Part shown: positions 46,138-55,066 of the stretch, one piece after another
How positions within the stretch are numbered: position 1 is the stretch's first letter
Layout: every line of letters begins with the position of its first letter
From: Photobacterium angustum
GTDB taxonomy: Bacteria; Pseudomonadota; Gammaproteobacteria; Enterobacterales; Vibrionaceae
Assembly: GCF_003026365.1 (NCBI RefSeq)
Contig: NZ_PYOM01000013.1
Coordinates: 62,001 to 126,000, forward strand
Length of the DNA: 64,000 bases
Direction of reading: 5' to 3'
The notes under the pieces: generated by a model
Databases searched by the model: none
The model's input: the letters and a program-made list of their open reading frames with translations, nothing else
Told to the model about the DNA's origin: nothing
Made by a program: the position numbers and the translations under genes

Positions 46138-46158
46138 TATTACCATTTAGGACAGTAC

Positions 46159-47112
46159 TTAGAAGTCGTAACGAATACCCATTTGTAATTCGTCATCTTC
46201 ACCATCAATTTGGTTAAATAGGTAACCTGCATAAGTACGTAGGTTCTTATTGAACTTATAGATACCTTCTAGTACGAAATAATCAACCTTATCAGTCTTT
46301 ACGCCGCCGTCTTCAGATTGCTTAAAGTTGTATGCTGCTTGAGCGATAAATTGATTCATTTTAAAAGCTGTTGCTAGCTCATAGCCAGTTAGATCAGTAT
46401 TACCGTCTTCACCACTAGCGTAAGTAGCTGCCGCGTAGAAATTATTAAATTCGTAGCTTGCTGCTAAGTTGTATTGGTTAGCATCAACGTCAACACCGTC
46501 TTGACCACTTACATAACCAGCACCTAAAGATAAGCCGAATGGGAAGGCATATTGTGCTGCAATACCATAGCTGTCTGAATCTTTTACTGCATCATTGTTT
46601 TCAGCAATGTAGTTAGCTGAAACTGTGAAATTATTGAATTCACCAGCGTATAAAAAGTTATTCTCGCGCTTATCTTTGTTACCATCAACAAGATCAACAC
46701 CGTCACCACCGAAAGTAGCAAGGATATCTGTGTAATCTGTCAGCATAACCTGTGCTGAGTCTTGCTTACCGTAAGAGAAAGCACCTGCCTGAGTATCAAA
46801 CCCTGCAAATACGTAACGACTTTTTACAGTTGAATCACTACTATCAGAGATTTCAGCTTCATATTTACCAAAAGCAGTCACTTGATCATTAATCTTTGCT
46901 TTACCTTTTAGATTAATACGTGCACGGCTTTTATCTTTAAAAGCATTACCAGTGCCGTCATCACCTTTATTTGCATCTGAAAGGTTAAAACGCGCTTCAG
47001 CACGACCACCAATACTTAGTGATTTATCATCATCTTGATAAACAGTTGCAGCGTTTACTGTTCCTGCTGCTAATGACGCTAAAATTGCCGATGCCAATGC
47101 TACTTTTTTCAT
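46159..47112 (-). CDS. Outer-membrane general porin (OmpU/OmpL-like)
   Basis: The product is 317 residues. A 21-residue signal peptide ends in VNA, then ATVYQDDDKSLSIGGRAEARFN, the first strand typical of the Porin_4/OmpU group. Alternating polar/hydrophobic beta strands (for example RYVFAGFDTQ and FSYGKQDS) continue to a C-terminal MGIRYDF ending in Phe, as needed for BAM assembly. A trimeric 16-strand channel is expected. The codons are well adapted, implying high expression. The exact Vibrionaceae porin type cannot be settled from sequence alone. Confidence 0.9.
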   Translation of the reverse strand: MKKVALASAILASLAAGTVNAATVYQDDDKSLSIGGRAEARFNLSDANKGDDGTGNAFKDKSRARINLKGKAKINDQVTAFGKYEAEISDSSDSTVKSRYVFAGFDTQAGAFSYGKQDSAQVMLTDYTDILATFGGDGVDLVDGNKDKRENNFLYAGEFNNFTVSANYIAENNDAVKDSDSYGIAAQYAFPFGLSLGAGYVSGQDGVDVDANQYNLAASYEFNNFYAAATYASGEDGNTDLTGYELATAFKMNQFIAQAAYNFKQSEDGGVKTDKVDYFVLEGIYKFNKNLRTYAGYLFNQIDGEDDELQMGIRYDF

Positions 47113-47725
47113 TTTCTAATCCCCTAGAAAGAATGTTATTTGGGCTTCAGTGCCTCTTGAATGAGAGCAGATTAGTGCATGAATGTTAAAGTTATGTGTA
47201 AGTAAAAAGTTACTTTTATTACATATATCAATGAGCTAAGTAGGTGTTTTATATGAACTGCTACGTATTTTGTTATAAGTGATATTTGGAAAAAGAGAGG
47301 AGGAGATTAATCGCTATTAAATAAGTTAACAATATGATTATCATGATGTTGAATATAAGCTTTATTTAATAATGTGGTTTTATCGCCTTAAAGAATAAAA
47401 GGTGACGAAAGTACTATTTTTCTAGCTATTTATAGTTAAATATCATCATTCATATGACAAATAGATGATATCTGCCATTAAAAAAAGCTATAGACCTTCT
47501 TTTTTAAAATTTAACGGAATGAATTTTTATGTTTGTATGGTTTTTTATTTTAATAAAATCAGTAGGTTAAAATCATTAAAATTGTTGTTATTCTAATGCT
47601 GTATATATTTATGCATGAATTCATATTCATTAACAAAATTCAACAGATGTTATTATTAAAAATCTTTACAAAATCGGATGAATTCTCATTTTTTCTCACT
47701 TTATTGCCTTTTTCGGTAGTTAACC
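47113..47725. other. Long AT-rich region between porin and satP
   Basis: About 600 bases with no open frame I can support and no terminator. It should contain the porin promoter and its upstream control region. Very AT-rich, so H-NS or ToxR-type binding is plausible but not shown. Confidence 0.4.
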
Positions 47726-47726
47726 A

Positions 47727-47740
47727 TTGATCTGGATCGC
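47727..47740 (+). promoter_or_regulatory. Possible FNR-like box before satP
   Basis: TTGAT-CTGG-ATCGC matches eight of ten fixed bases of TTGATNNNNATCAA, about 95 bases before satP. Weak on its own. Confidence 0.3.
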
Positions 47741-47829
47741 ACCATCAATTAGAATTCGCGGCGCATTTAGCATGCATCTATATTTTAAGATTTATCACTT
47801 TTGTTGAATTACTCCTGCAGGGGAAATAC

Positions 47830-48420
47830 ATGTCTACGAAATTAGCGAACCCAGCGCCATTAGGCTTAATGGGTTTTGGTATGACTACCGTTCTTTTAAA
47901 CATTCATAACGCTGGATTTTTTCCATTGGATTCAATGATCTTAGCGATGGGTATTTTTTATGGTGGTCTAGGTCAAGTTCTTGTAGGCATGATGTGCTTT
48001 AAGCGTGGTGATACGTTTGGAACAACGGCGTTTACTTCTTATGGCTTATTTTGGTTAACACTAGTAGGCCTTATTGCATTACCTAAAATGGGTTTTGCTG
48101 CAAGCCCAGCACCGTTCATGGCTTGGTACCTAACACTTTGGGGCCTATTTACAGCATTTATGTTTATCGGTTCTCTACGTTACCCTCGTGCTAAGCAAGT
48201 AGTATTTGGTTCTCTAACTATTTTATTCTTCTTGTTAGCGGCTCGTGACTTTACGGGTAATACAACAATTGGTTTCATCGCGGGTATTGAAGGTATCTTC
48301 TGTGGTCTAAGTGCAATTTACTTTGCAATGGCTCAAGTATTAAATGCTGAATACGGTCGAACAATCCTACCTGTTGGTGAGTTGAAGACTGAGCAAGTAA
48401 GCCTAAAAGCTGCAGCTTAA
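47830..48420 (+). CDS. satP: Acetate/succinate transporter SatP (YaaH/GPR1 family)
   Basis: The product is 196 residues with six membrane helices. The family signature [14 protein letters not shown] is at residues 7-20, and the pattern continues through [27 protein letters not shown] and [10 protein letters not shown]. Members take up acetate and succinate with protons. Codon use is skewed toward highly expressed codons. AGGGGAAA precedes the ATG. It ends at a strong terminator and is convergent with an AraC regulator. Confidence 0.93.
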   Translation: MSTKLANPAPLGLMGFGMTTVLLNIHNAGFFPLDSMILAMGIFYGGLGQVLVGMMCFKRGDTFGTTAFTSYGLFWLTLVGLIALPKMGFAASPAPFMAWYLTLWGLFTAFMFIGSLRYPRAKQVVFGSLTILFFLLAARDFTGNTTIGFIAGIEGIFCGLSAIYFAMAQVLNAEYGRTILPVGELKTEQVSLKAAA

Positions 48421-48440
48421 TTTTCACTAGGTATTGATAC

Positions 48441-48472
48441 AAAAAACCTCGTTAATTAACGAGGTTTTTTTG
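48441..48472. terminator. Bidirectional terminator after satP
   Basis: A perfect palindrome (AAAAAACCTCGTTA / TAACGAGGTTTTTT) lies between convergent genes. Confidence 0.93.
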
Positions 48473-48521
48473 TATCTGAAATCTATAAAAATAACCTTAT
48501 CACATGGGATAAAAGCAATAT

Positions 48522-49403
48522 TTAGAAGCAAGATTCAGTAATTTGAATGTTAGGTTTATAGGTAAAGTGACCTTCAGGGTTAACATCATTTTCTTGACGT
48601 GATGTTGTTCTAAACTGAGAAGGCGTAATACCATATTTACGTTTAAATGCATCGCAGAAATATGCTGCACTACCAAAACCAGAACGATTACCTATTTGTG
48701 AAATAGAATAATTTGAAAAAGTAAGGTAGTTCAACGCTAAGCCCATTCTAACATCAAGTAATAACTGGCTAAATGAAACACCTTCTTTTGCTAAATGTCG
48801 ACGTAATGTAGATTGCGTTGTAAAAAGCGCTTTCGCCATATCATCGACGCTCCATTTGCGTTGAGGATCTTGGGTGATTAAACGCGCAATAGTTCGCTCT
48901 TTAGGTTCATCATAGTTGAAGCGGTAAACGTTGAAGACATCAATGCCTGCTTCATTTAATGCCATTAAAATAAATACTAAACACTGGCTTAACAGCGTTT
49001 TTTCCATGGAAGAGCCACATATCGAAGGCAGTAATTTATTAAACAGAACGAAGTTTTGATCCACAATTGCAGGTGTTGGAATCGTGTAGACAGGAGAACA
49101 ACTTGCCGTCGGGAAAGTAGGTTGTTTTAACGCACTGATATATTTGAACGCTTCAGTGATAGATTCTTCATCAATCATCAACAATTGTAATTCAATATTT
49201 TCTTGGCTATTAAGCTGATTAATAGAGCAAGAGATATGACTGAATTTAGGAACGACAAAAGTACTATTATTTTTTAATTCAATAGCATGACCGTTGATGT
49301 GAACATCACCTTGAACATTTGATAATTTTACAATCAAGTGGTGGTCGACATAAAACTCTTTTAGAACTACGTGGCTCTGAGAGAGGATACGCTTATATTT
49401 CAT
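48522..49403 (-). CDS. AraC-family transcriptional regulator
   Basis: The product is 293 residues. The C-terminal ~100 residues form the two-helix-turn-helix AraC domain: WSVDDMAKALFTTQSTLRRHL and YSISQIGNRSGFGSAAYFCDAFKRKYGITPSQFR. The N-terminal part is a beta-rich sensor domain with no clear ligand signature, of the GadX/ToxT size class. No partner gene shares its strand. The convergent neighbour is satP, so any link to acetate uptake is only by position. The ribosome site before the ATG is weak. Confidence 0.82.
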   Translation of the reverse strand: MKYKRILSQSHVVLKEFYVDHHLIVKLSNVQGDVHINGHAIELKNNSTFVVPKFSHISCSINQLNSQENIELQLLMIDEESITEAFKYISALKQPTFPTASCSPVYTIPTPAIVDQNFVLFNKLLPSICGSSMEKTLLSQCLVFILMALNEAGIDVFNVYRFNYDEPKERTIARLITQDPQRKWSVDDMAKALFTTQSTLRRHLAKEGVSFSQLLLDVRMGLALNYLTFSNYSISQIGNRSGFGSAAYFCDAFKRKYGITPSQFRTTSRQENDVNPEGHFTYKPNIQITESCF

Positions 49404-49710
49404 ACCAGTACTGCTTCTCTAAAAGTGGAAATAAATCCTTCATTACACACCATAATTAGGCGACCGTTCTATATGTACCGGTATTCTATGTTGGAATATG
49501 CTGATACCAAGGTACATGCGCATGAGTATAGGACTAAAAGAAACGGTTGAATAGATGAAATCAACTCAACTTTTGTTATTGATCATATTGAGTATGTTTA
49601 TCTATATAAAATGGATACATATTGATATGTGATTGTGAGTAATTTAGGTCTTATGCTCTATATACGGGATATTATGCTATTTATTATGCAGTCGTTATAA
49701 ATGAAAGGTA
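49404..49710. other. Intergenic gap upstream of the AraC gene
   Basis: About 300 bases holding the AraC promoter region. One weak 25-codon hydrophobic frame lies on the plus strand (49555-49632); nothing else is seen. Confidence 0.35.
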
Positions 49711-49740
49711 TAAAAAAAGCTGCTTTAAAAGCAGCTTTTC
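49711..49740 (-). terminator. Rho-independent terminator of sdaA
   Basis: AAAAGCTGCTT / AAGCAGCTTTT stem, 3-nt loop, and T7 on the minus strand. Confidence 0.9.
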
Positions 49741-49761
49741 TAATCAGTTTACGCTTAAAGA

Positions 49762-51123
49762 TTAGCAAATAACCTTAATCGCTAGACCACCTTGAGATGT
49801 CTCACGGTATTTAGCGTTCATGTCTTTACCTGTTTCAAGCATTGTCTCTATGACTTTATCAAGTGAAACACGTGGATCAGATGAGCGGCGAAGTGCCATA
49901 CGTGTAGCATTAATTGCTTTAACTGCCGCAATGCCGTTACGCTCTATACATGGAACCTGAACTTGACCAGCAACTGGATCACACGTTAAGCCAAGGTTGT
50001 GTTCCATTGCAATTTCTGCAGCCATACAAACTTGTTCAGGGCTACCACCCATAAGTTCTGCAAGACCAGCAGCTGCCATAGAACATGCCACGCCAACTTC
50101 GCCCTGACAGCCTACTTCAGCGCCAGAGATAGAAGCATTACGCTTGTAAAGACCACCAACAGCACCAGAGGCTGCAAAATAGCGAGTGTATTCTTTAGGG
50201 CCAACGGATTGAACAAACTTATCGTAGTAAGCAAGTACAGCTGGAATAATGCCACATGCGCCGTTTGTCGGTGCTGTTACAACACGACCACCTGCTGCAT
50301 TTTCTTCGTTCACAGCAAAAGCAAACATGTTAACCCAGTCAACAACCGTCATTGGATCGTTGCTTAGCTTTTCAGATGTCATTAGCTGTTGACGAAGTGC
50401 TGCTGCACGACGAGGAACACGTAGAGGACCCGGTAGGATACCTTCTTCGTTCATACCACGTTCCATACAATCACGCATTGTTTTCCAGATGTTAGCAAAG
50501 TAATTACTAATTTCATCTTCAGCGTTCATTGCACGTTCGTTAGCCATAACTAAAGAGCTGATTGATAAACCATGCTCTTTACATTGATCAACCAGCTCAG
50601 AGGCATATTTGAATGGGTAAGGCGCAACAACACTTGATTCTTGCGTTTTACCAAAGTTTTCCTCATCAACAATAAAACCACCACCGATAGAGTAGTAAGT
50701 TTTAGAGAAGACGTTCTCATCACCAATCCAAGCATGAATAGACATGCCGTTTTCGTGCAGTGAAAGGTTCGTCGTATGGAAATTCATACCACCATCACGT
50801 GGGAAGTCTACCGTGTGGCAATGCATACCAACAGGAAGACGTTCGGTTTCTTCAACACGGGCAATAAAGCCTGGAATACTATCGATATCAACATGTTCAG
50901 GGCTGTTACCAGCAAGACCCATAATGATAGCAATATCAGTATGGTGTCCTTTACCTGTAAGAGAAAGAGAGCCGTATACGTCAACAGTAATTTTAGTTAT
51001 GTCACGTAATTTACCCATGGCACGTAAATCATCGATGAACTCTTTACCTGCTTTCATTGGGCCAACAGTATGTGAGCTGGAAGGGCCCACACCGATTTTG
51101 TAAATATCAAAAACACTGATCAT
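49762..51123 (-). CDS. sdaA: L-serine ammonia-lyase (iron-sulfur type)
   Basis: The product is 453 residues. It deaminates L-serine to pyruvate and ammonia using a [4Fe-4S] cluster. The N-terminal beta domain starts [22 protein letters not shown], the family signature. The catalytic alpha domain contains the cluster cysteines in [16 protein letters not shown] and [12 protein letters not shown], plus [23 protein letters not shown] precedes the ATG. It lies downstream of sdaC, so serine import and breakdown are adjacent; in E. coli the order is pabB-nudL-sdaA without sdaC. Confidence 0.96.
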   Translation of the reverse strand: MISVFDIYKIGVGPSSSHTVGPMKAGKEFIDDLRAMGKLRDITKITVDVYGSLSLTGKGHHTDIAIIMGLAGNSPEHVDIDSIPGFIARVEETERLPVGMHCHTVDFPRDGGMNFHTTNLSLHENGMSIHAWIGDENVFSKTYYSIGGGFIVDEENFGKTQESSVVAPYPFKYASELVDQCKEHGLSISSLVMANERAMNAEDEISNYFANIWKTMRDCMERGMNEEGILPGPLRVPRRAAALRQQLMTSEKLSNDPMTVVDWVNMFAFAVNEENAAGGRVVTAPTNGACGIIPAVLAYYDKFVQSVGPKEYTRYFAASGAVGGLYKRNASISGAEVGCQGEVGVACSMAAAGLAELMGGSPEQVCMAAEIAMEHNLGLTCDPVAGQVQVPCIERNGIAAVKAINATRMALRRSSDPRVSLDKVIETMLETGKDMNAKYRETSQGGLAIKVIC

Positions 51124-51186
51124 GTTTATTACCTCAGTCGGGGGAAGCGATTCTTGCCTCCGGCCAAGACTGTATGCGTTTTATGA

Positions 51187-51206
51187 CTCGCCCCTTCCTT
51201 GGCGAG
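51187..51206 (-). other. Hairpin in the sdaA leader
   Basis: CTCGCC / GGCGAG stem with an 8-nt loop, about 65 bases before sdaA and after the terminator-like hairpin of sdaC. May influence read-through or translation. Confidence 0.35.
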
Positions 51207-51212
51207 CGTACT

Positions 51213-51250
51213 TAAAAAAGCAAGAGCAGGGCGTTTAGCATCCTGCTCTT
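51213..51250 (-). terminator. Terminator-like hairpin between sdaC and sdaA
   Basis: AAGAGCAGG / CCTGCTCTT stem followed by GCTTTTTT on the minus strand. It separates sdaC from sdaA and may be partial. Confidence 0.75.
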
Positions 51251-51361
51251 AATTATCGTATAGATTGCGTTTATTGTACCAGAACGCTATACCTTTTCTT
51301 ACACTTTATGCTTCAAAAAAGAAGTATTTTTGTGTTTGTATCGCGTCTGGTTACGGTGCTA

Positions 51362-52615
51362 TTAAAAAGCGCCGTAAATTACTGAAGTAATCGCTGCCAC
51401 ACCACACACAGCAGTGAAAACACGTGCTACAACAGAGGTTTTGTATTTCGCCATTGCTGGCACTTTCTGCATCGCAACAACTGGCATTAGGAACAGAATT
51501 GCCGCAATCATTGGTGCGCCCATTGTTTCAATCATACCTAGGATGCTTGGGTTGATGATTGCTACAATCCATGTAGTTACAACGATGAATGCTAGAGATA
51601 GTTTTTCAATTTTACCAACAGGCATTTTGCTACGAGATTTCGCTAGACCAACAAGACCTTCATGTGCACCTAGGAAGTGGCCGAAGTAGCTTGAAGTGAT
51701 AGCAGCAAATGCAACCAGTGGGCCTAAGTAAGAAATTGCTGGTGATTCTTTAATGTTTGCTAAGTATGAAAGAACAGAGATGTTTTGCTCTTTAGCCATG
51801 TTTAGTTGCTCTGGTGACATAGACAGTACAACAGAGAATACGAAGAACATTACAAAGCCCATTAGCATCATTGCTGCGCCGCCAGTGATCATGTCAGTTT
51901 TCTTTGCTGCATTTTCACCGTATACATGACGTTGCTCTTTTGCAAACTGGCTGATAATTGGGCTGTGGTTGAAAGAGAACACGATGATTGGAATTGCTAG
52001 CCAAATAACAGTAGGCATTGATGACCAATCAGGTGCAACAGACACCATTGACATGTTCCAGTCAGGAATTAGGTAAATAGAAAGTGCAAGCAAAATGATA
52101 ACTAGAGGGTAAACCATTGCTGATGTTGCCTTAAGCATTAGCTCTTTACCAAATACAACACCTGCTGTCATTAATGAAATAAGGACACCCGATAGTAGCC
52201 AGCGAGGAACAGAATCCATACCTAACTGGTTAACCATGAATGAATCAACAGTGTTTGTAATACCTACGCCATAGATAAGAACGATAGGGTAGATAGCAAA
52301 GAAGTAAGCGAATGTAATAAGGTTTGCACCTGTTTTACCGTAGTGCTCTTCAACGGTATCAGTAATGTCAGCATTTGGGTTTTTAGCTGAAAGAACAAAA
52401 CGTGCTAAGCCTTTGTGTGCAAGCCAAGTCATTGGTGCTGCAATCAGTGCTAAAATAACTAACGGCCAAAAACCGCCCGCACCTGCTTTAATTGGAAGGA
52501 ATAGAACACCTGCACCTACAGCTGTGCCGAATAGTGATAATGCCCATGTGAAATCTTTGTATGTCCAACGAGTTTTTTCTACACCAGTTTTAACTGCGGT
52601 CGATGTATTTTGCAT
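51362..52615 (-). CDS. sdaC: Serine transporter SdaC (HAAAP family)
   Basis: The product is 417 residues from the ATG giving MQNTSTAVKTG; an upstream ATG would add an unrelated 19-residue leader. Eleven membrane helices are expected. The family start reads FTWALSLFGTAVGAGVLFLPIKAG, with conserved IIVFSFNHSPIISQFAKEQR and the FFAIYPIVLIYGVGITNT helix. It imports L-serine by proton symport. Directly downstream is sdaA, giving a serine uptake-degradation module. A long inverted repeat lies in the gap before it. Confidence 0.95.
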   Translation of the reverse strand: MQNTSTAVKTGVEKTRWTYKDFTWALSLFGTAVGAGVLFLPIKAGAGGFWPLVILALIAAPMTWLAHKGLARFVLSAKNPNADITDTVEEHYGKTGANLITFAYFFAIYPIVLIYGVGITNTVDSFMVNQLGMDSVPRWLLSGVLISLMTAGVVFGKELMLKATSAMVYPLVIILLALSIYLIPDWNMSMVSVAPDWSSMPTVIWLAIPIIVFSFNHSPIISQFAKEQRHVYGENAAKKTDMITGGAAMMLMGFVMFFVFSVVLSMSPEQLNMAKEQNISVLSYLANIKESPAISYLGPLVAFAAITSSYFGHFLGAHEGLVGLAKSRSKMPVGKIEKLSLAFIVVTTWIVAIINPSILGMIETMGAPMIAAILFLMPVVAMQKVPAMAKYKTSVVARVFTAVCGVAAITSVIYGAF

Positions 52616-52718
52616 TTTTTGTAATCCAAAAAAAGGGAACGGAACGGAACGTTGTTTTAGGAACACGTGCATTCTCGCTATTTACGGCTGGAATACAATG
52701 ATAAAGATCCCGTTATGT

Positions 52719-52755
52719 AAGTCGTCTTTATTTGTTGTACAAATAAAGACGACTT
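52719..52755. repeat. Perfect 15-bp inverted repeat between nudL and sdaC
   Basis: AAGTCGTCTTTATTT / AAATAAAGACGACTT with a 7-nt loop GTTGTAC. It has no T run on either strand. It lies 48 bases after nudL and about 100 bases before sdaC, so it may be an operator or an mRNA-stabilising or processing hairpin. Confidence 0.6.
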
Positions 52756-52802
52756 GGCTCACAATTTTAAATTTGGTAGAAGCTAAAAAACCAGCTAAGA
52801 GG

Positions 52803-53411
52803 CTATAAATCATCATGCCAAATTTGATCTGAAAGTAGCTTTATCATTTGAGCGGTAGCACCCCATATAGAATAATCCTCAAAGGGGATGTTATATACAC
52901 TGTGATTATTGCCATTAAGTAAGAATTTATATTGGCGAATATTGTTTGGGTTAAGTAAATGGTTCAGCGGTGCCTCAAAAATGCAATCGACTTCATTGGG
53001 ATCTGCGATAGGGGTGTAATCTGAATCTATTGTGGCGATAAAAGGCGTGACCATATAACCACTTATGGTCGGCAAGGTCGAAAGGCAGCCATGCACATCA
53101 TTGCGATAACAAGTAATATTCGTTTCTTCAAATGTTTCACGAATAGCGGTTGCGATTAAATCTTCGTCTGTTGGTTCAAATCGCCCGCCAGGAAAAGCAA
53201 TTTGCCCTGGGTGGTGTTTAAGGTGTTTTGCTCTACGTGTTAATACGACATTAAATCCATTTTCGCGATGAACGAGAGGGATCAAAACAGCAGCTTGCTT
53301 AAATCGGTATGAGTCTTCCCAGTGGTGCCGAATTCGATCTTGATGGTTTTGATCATATTGCTGACTAGGTGCAAGAAGAAATCGACTTAAAATTTGCTGC
53401 TGTCCAACCAT
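52803..53411 (-). CDS. nudL: CoA pyrophosphatase (NUDIX), NudL
   Basis: The product is 202 residues. The coenzyme A-specific NUDIX motif is complete: RRAKHLKHHPGQIAFPGGRFEPTDEDL split across the UPF0035 and NUDIX parts, then TAIRETFEETNI. It hydrolyses CoA and related compounds to phosphopantetheine and 3',5'-ADP. It is the second gene after pabB in the same orientation, as in E. coli pabB-nudL-sdaA. Confidence 0.92.
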   Translation of the reverse strand: MVGQQQILSRFLLAPSQQYDQNHQDRIRHHWEDSYRFKQAAVLIPLVHRENGFNVVLTRRAKHLKHHPGQIAFPGGRFEPTDEDLIATAIRETFEETNITCYRNDVHGCLSTLPTISGYMVTPFIATIDSDYTPIADPNEVDCIFEAPLNHLLNPNNIRQYKFLLNGNNHSVYNIPFEDYSIWGATAQMIKLLSDQIWHDDL

Positions 53412-53490
53412 AAAACCTCATTAGTAAAATGAAAGTGCTTTCATCTTAAATACTTTTTATACTAAATATTTAAGATGCATTTATAAGTAT

Positions 53491-54891
53491 CTATTGTAAG
53501 GTTGGCAGAATCTTACTCAACTTGTCGAGTGTTTCTTGATATTCGCTATCTGGATCACTATCAGCAACGATCCCGCCTCCAGCCCACGCATGAATTTTCT
53601 GTTCATTAGCCACCAATGTACGAATCGTAATACTGGTATCCATTGTGCCACAACGGCTGATATAACCTATGCTGCCACAATAAATACTACGGCGGTGCGG
53701 TTCTAACTCTTCAATAATTTCCATGGCTCGTACTTTAGGGGCACCTGTTATCGAACCTCCGGGAAAGCATGCTTTTAATAGGTCTGTCGCACTATGATCC
53801 TCAGGTAATCCCCCTGAAACGGTACTCACTAAGTGATGTACAGCGGGAAAACTTTCTATCTTAAAAAGGTGTGGTACTCGTACGGTACCGGGGGTGGCAA
53901 CGCGACCAATATCGTTACGCAGTAAATCTACAATCATTAAGTTTTCTGCACGATCTTTTTCAGCACTTTGAAGAGCTACGGCATTGGCATTATCTTGAGC
54001 GGTATTTTTGCTGCGTGGCCGAGTCCCTTTAATCGGTTTAGTTTCAATTAGTCCATCACGAAGTTGTAAAAAACGCTCTGGAGATACCGATAAAATCGCA
54101 CCTTGTTTTAAGCGAATAAAACCAGAGAATGGCGCTCCATTTTCTGCTTCAAGAGTTAGATATGCTTGCCATTCATCGCCTGTATAATTAGCAGAAAAAC
54201 GCTGTGCCAAGTTGATTTGATAACAATCGCCAGACAACAAATAATCTTGGATTTTGTTAAATTTGTTACAGTAATCCTCTTTGGTCATATTGGATGACCA
54301 AGAAGATGTTAAAGAAAAGCTATCAGTAGGGTTTGTAACTGTTGCTGATTGTTGTTGTGAGAATGCCGTAAGGTGTTGTTCAAGCCATGTTTGACGCTCA
54401 GTCCCTTGTGGTTCTACAAGCGTTACCGTTTGTTCTTGATGATCAACAATTAATGCCCAGTCATAGATCCCTAATGCTAAGTCAGGTAGCGGAATGTCAT
54501 GTTCAGCAATTGTTGAGATATTTTCAACCTGACGACCTAAATCGTAACTAAAGTAGCCTAATGCCCCACCAATAAATGGCAGTGCCATCATTGGGCTAAC
54601 TGCAGGTAATAATTGCGTTTGTAATGATTGTACTAATGCAAATGGATCATCGGTATACGTTTCTTCTGTACCATTTACATAACACACTTTGCTTATCCCA
54701 TTTTCTGATTCAATAGTGGCTAAAGGATCAGCAACGATAATGTCAAAACGGTTATCTGGATGATTTTCTGCCGCCGAGCGTAATAGCATTGCCCATGGCA
54801 AACCAGAGAGTGGTGCAAACCATGTTAATGCTGCATCTTTTGAGTAGGCGAGCGATGTAATGCTTAATTCTGGATGTGATTTACAAATCAT
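53491..54891 (-). CDS. pabB: Aminodeoxychorismate synthase component 1
   Basis: The product is 466 residues from an ATG giving MICKSHPELS; the frame is open 96 bases further upstream but that part does not match PabB. With PabA it makes 4-amino-4-deoxychorismate for folate. The active-site motif PIKGTRPR is of the PabB kind (the lysine is diagnostic against anthranilate synthase). Other chorismate-binding motifs include SGDCYQINLAQRF, KDRAENLMIVDLLRNDIGRVA, CFPGGSITGAPKVRAMEII and ITIRTLVAN. The first gene of pabB-nudL; divergent from the fumarase gene. Confidence 0.95.
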   Translation of the reverse strand: MICKSHPELSITSLAYSKDAALTWFAPLSGLPWAMLLRSAAENHPDNRFDIIVADPLATIESENGISKVCYVNGTEETYTDDPFALVQSLQTQLLPAVSPMMALPFIGGALGYFSYDLGRQVENISTIAEHDIPLPDLALGIYDWALIVDHQEQTVTLVEPQGTERQTWLEQHLTAFSQQQSATVTNPTDSFSLTSSWSSNMTKEDYCNKFNKIQDYLLSGDCYQINLAQRFSANYTGDEWQAYLTLEAENGAPFSGFIRLKQGAILSVSPERFLQLRDGLIETKPIKGTRPRSKNTAQDNANAVALQSAEKDRAENLMIVDLLRNDIGRVATPGTVRVPHLFKIESFPAVHHLVSTVSGGLPEDHSATDLLKACFPGGSITGAPKVRAMEIIEELEPHRRSIYCGSIGYISRCGTMDTSITIRTLVANEQKIHAWAGGGIVADSDPDSEYQETLDKLSKILPTLQ

Positions 54892-55066
54892 TTTCTTTTT
54901 TGTGACAAAAGTTTGATTGGCGCGTAGCGCAATAATAAGTGCAAGAGTATCATATTCAGAGAACGACGCCCAAAGATGTACATGCACTTAACTTGAACAT
55001 CTTCCCTACAAAAATTGAAAGTAAATTTCGGGCGCTATGGAATGATATAACTCAACGAGGGCAACT

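Noticed and set aside
47726..47749. ATTGAT-N12-ATCAAT palindrome before satP
   Set aside because: The spacing fits no regulator I know; the overlapping FNR-like reading is more plausible but still weak.
49999..51103. Long plus-strand frames opposite sdaA
   Set aside because: They are antisense to a well-conserved gene and encode no recognisable protein.
52365..52808. 147-codon plus-strand frame opposite sdaC
   Set aside because: Antisense to conserved membrane codons; low-complexity product and no ribosome site.
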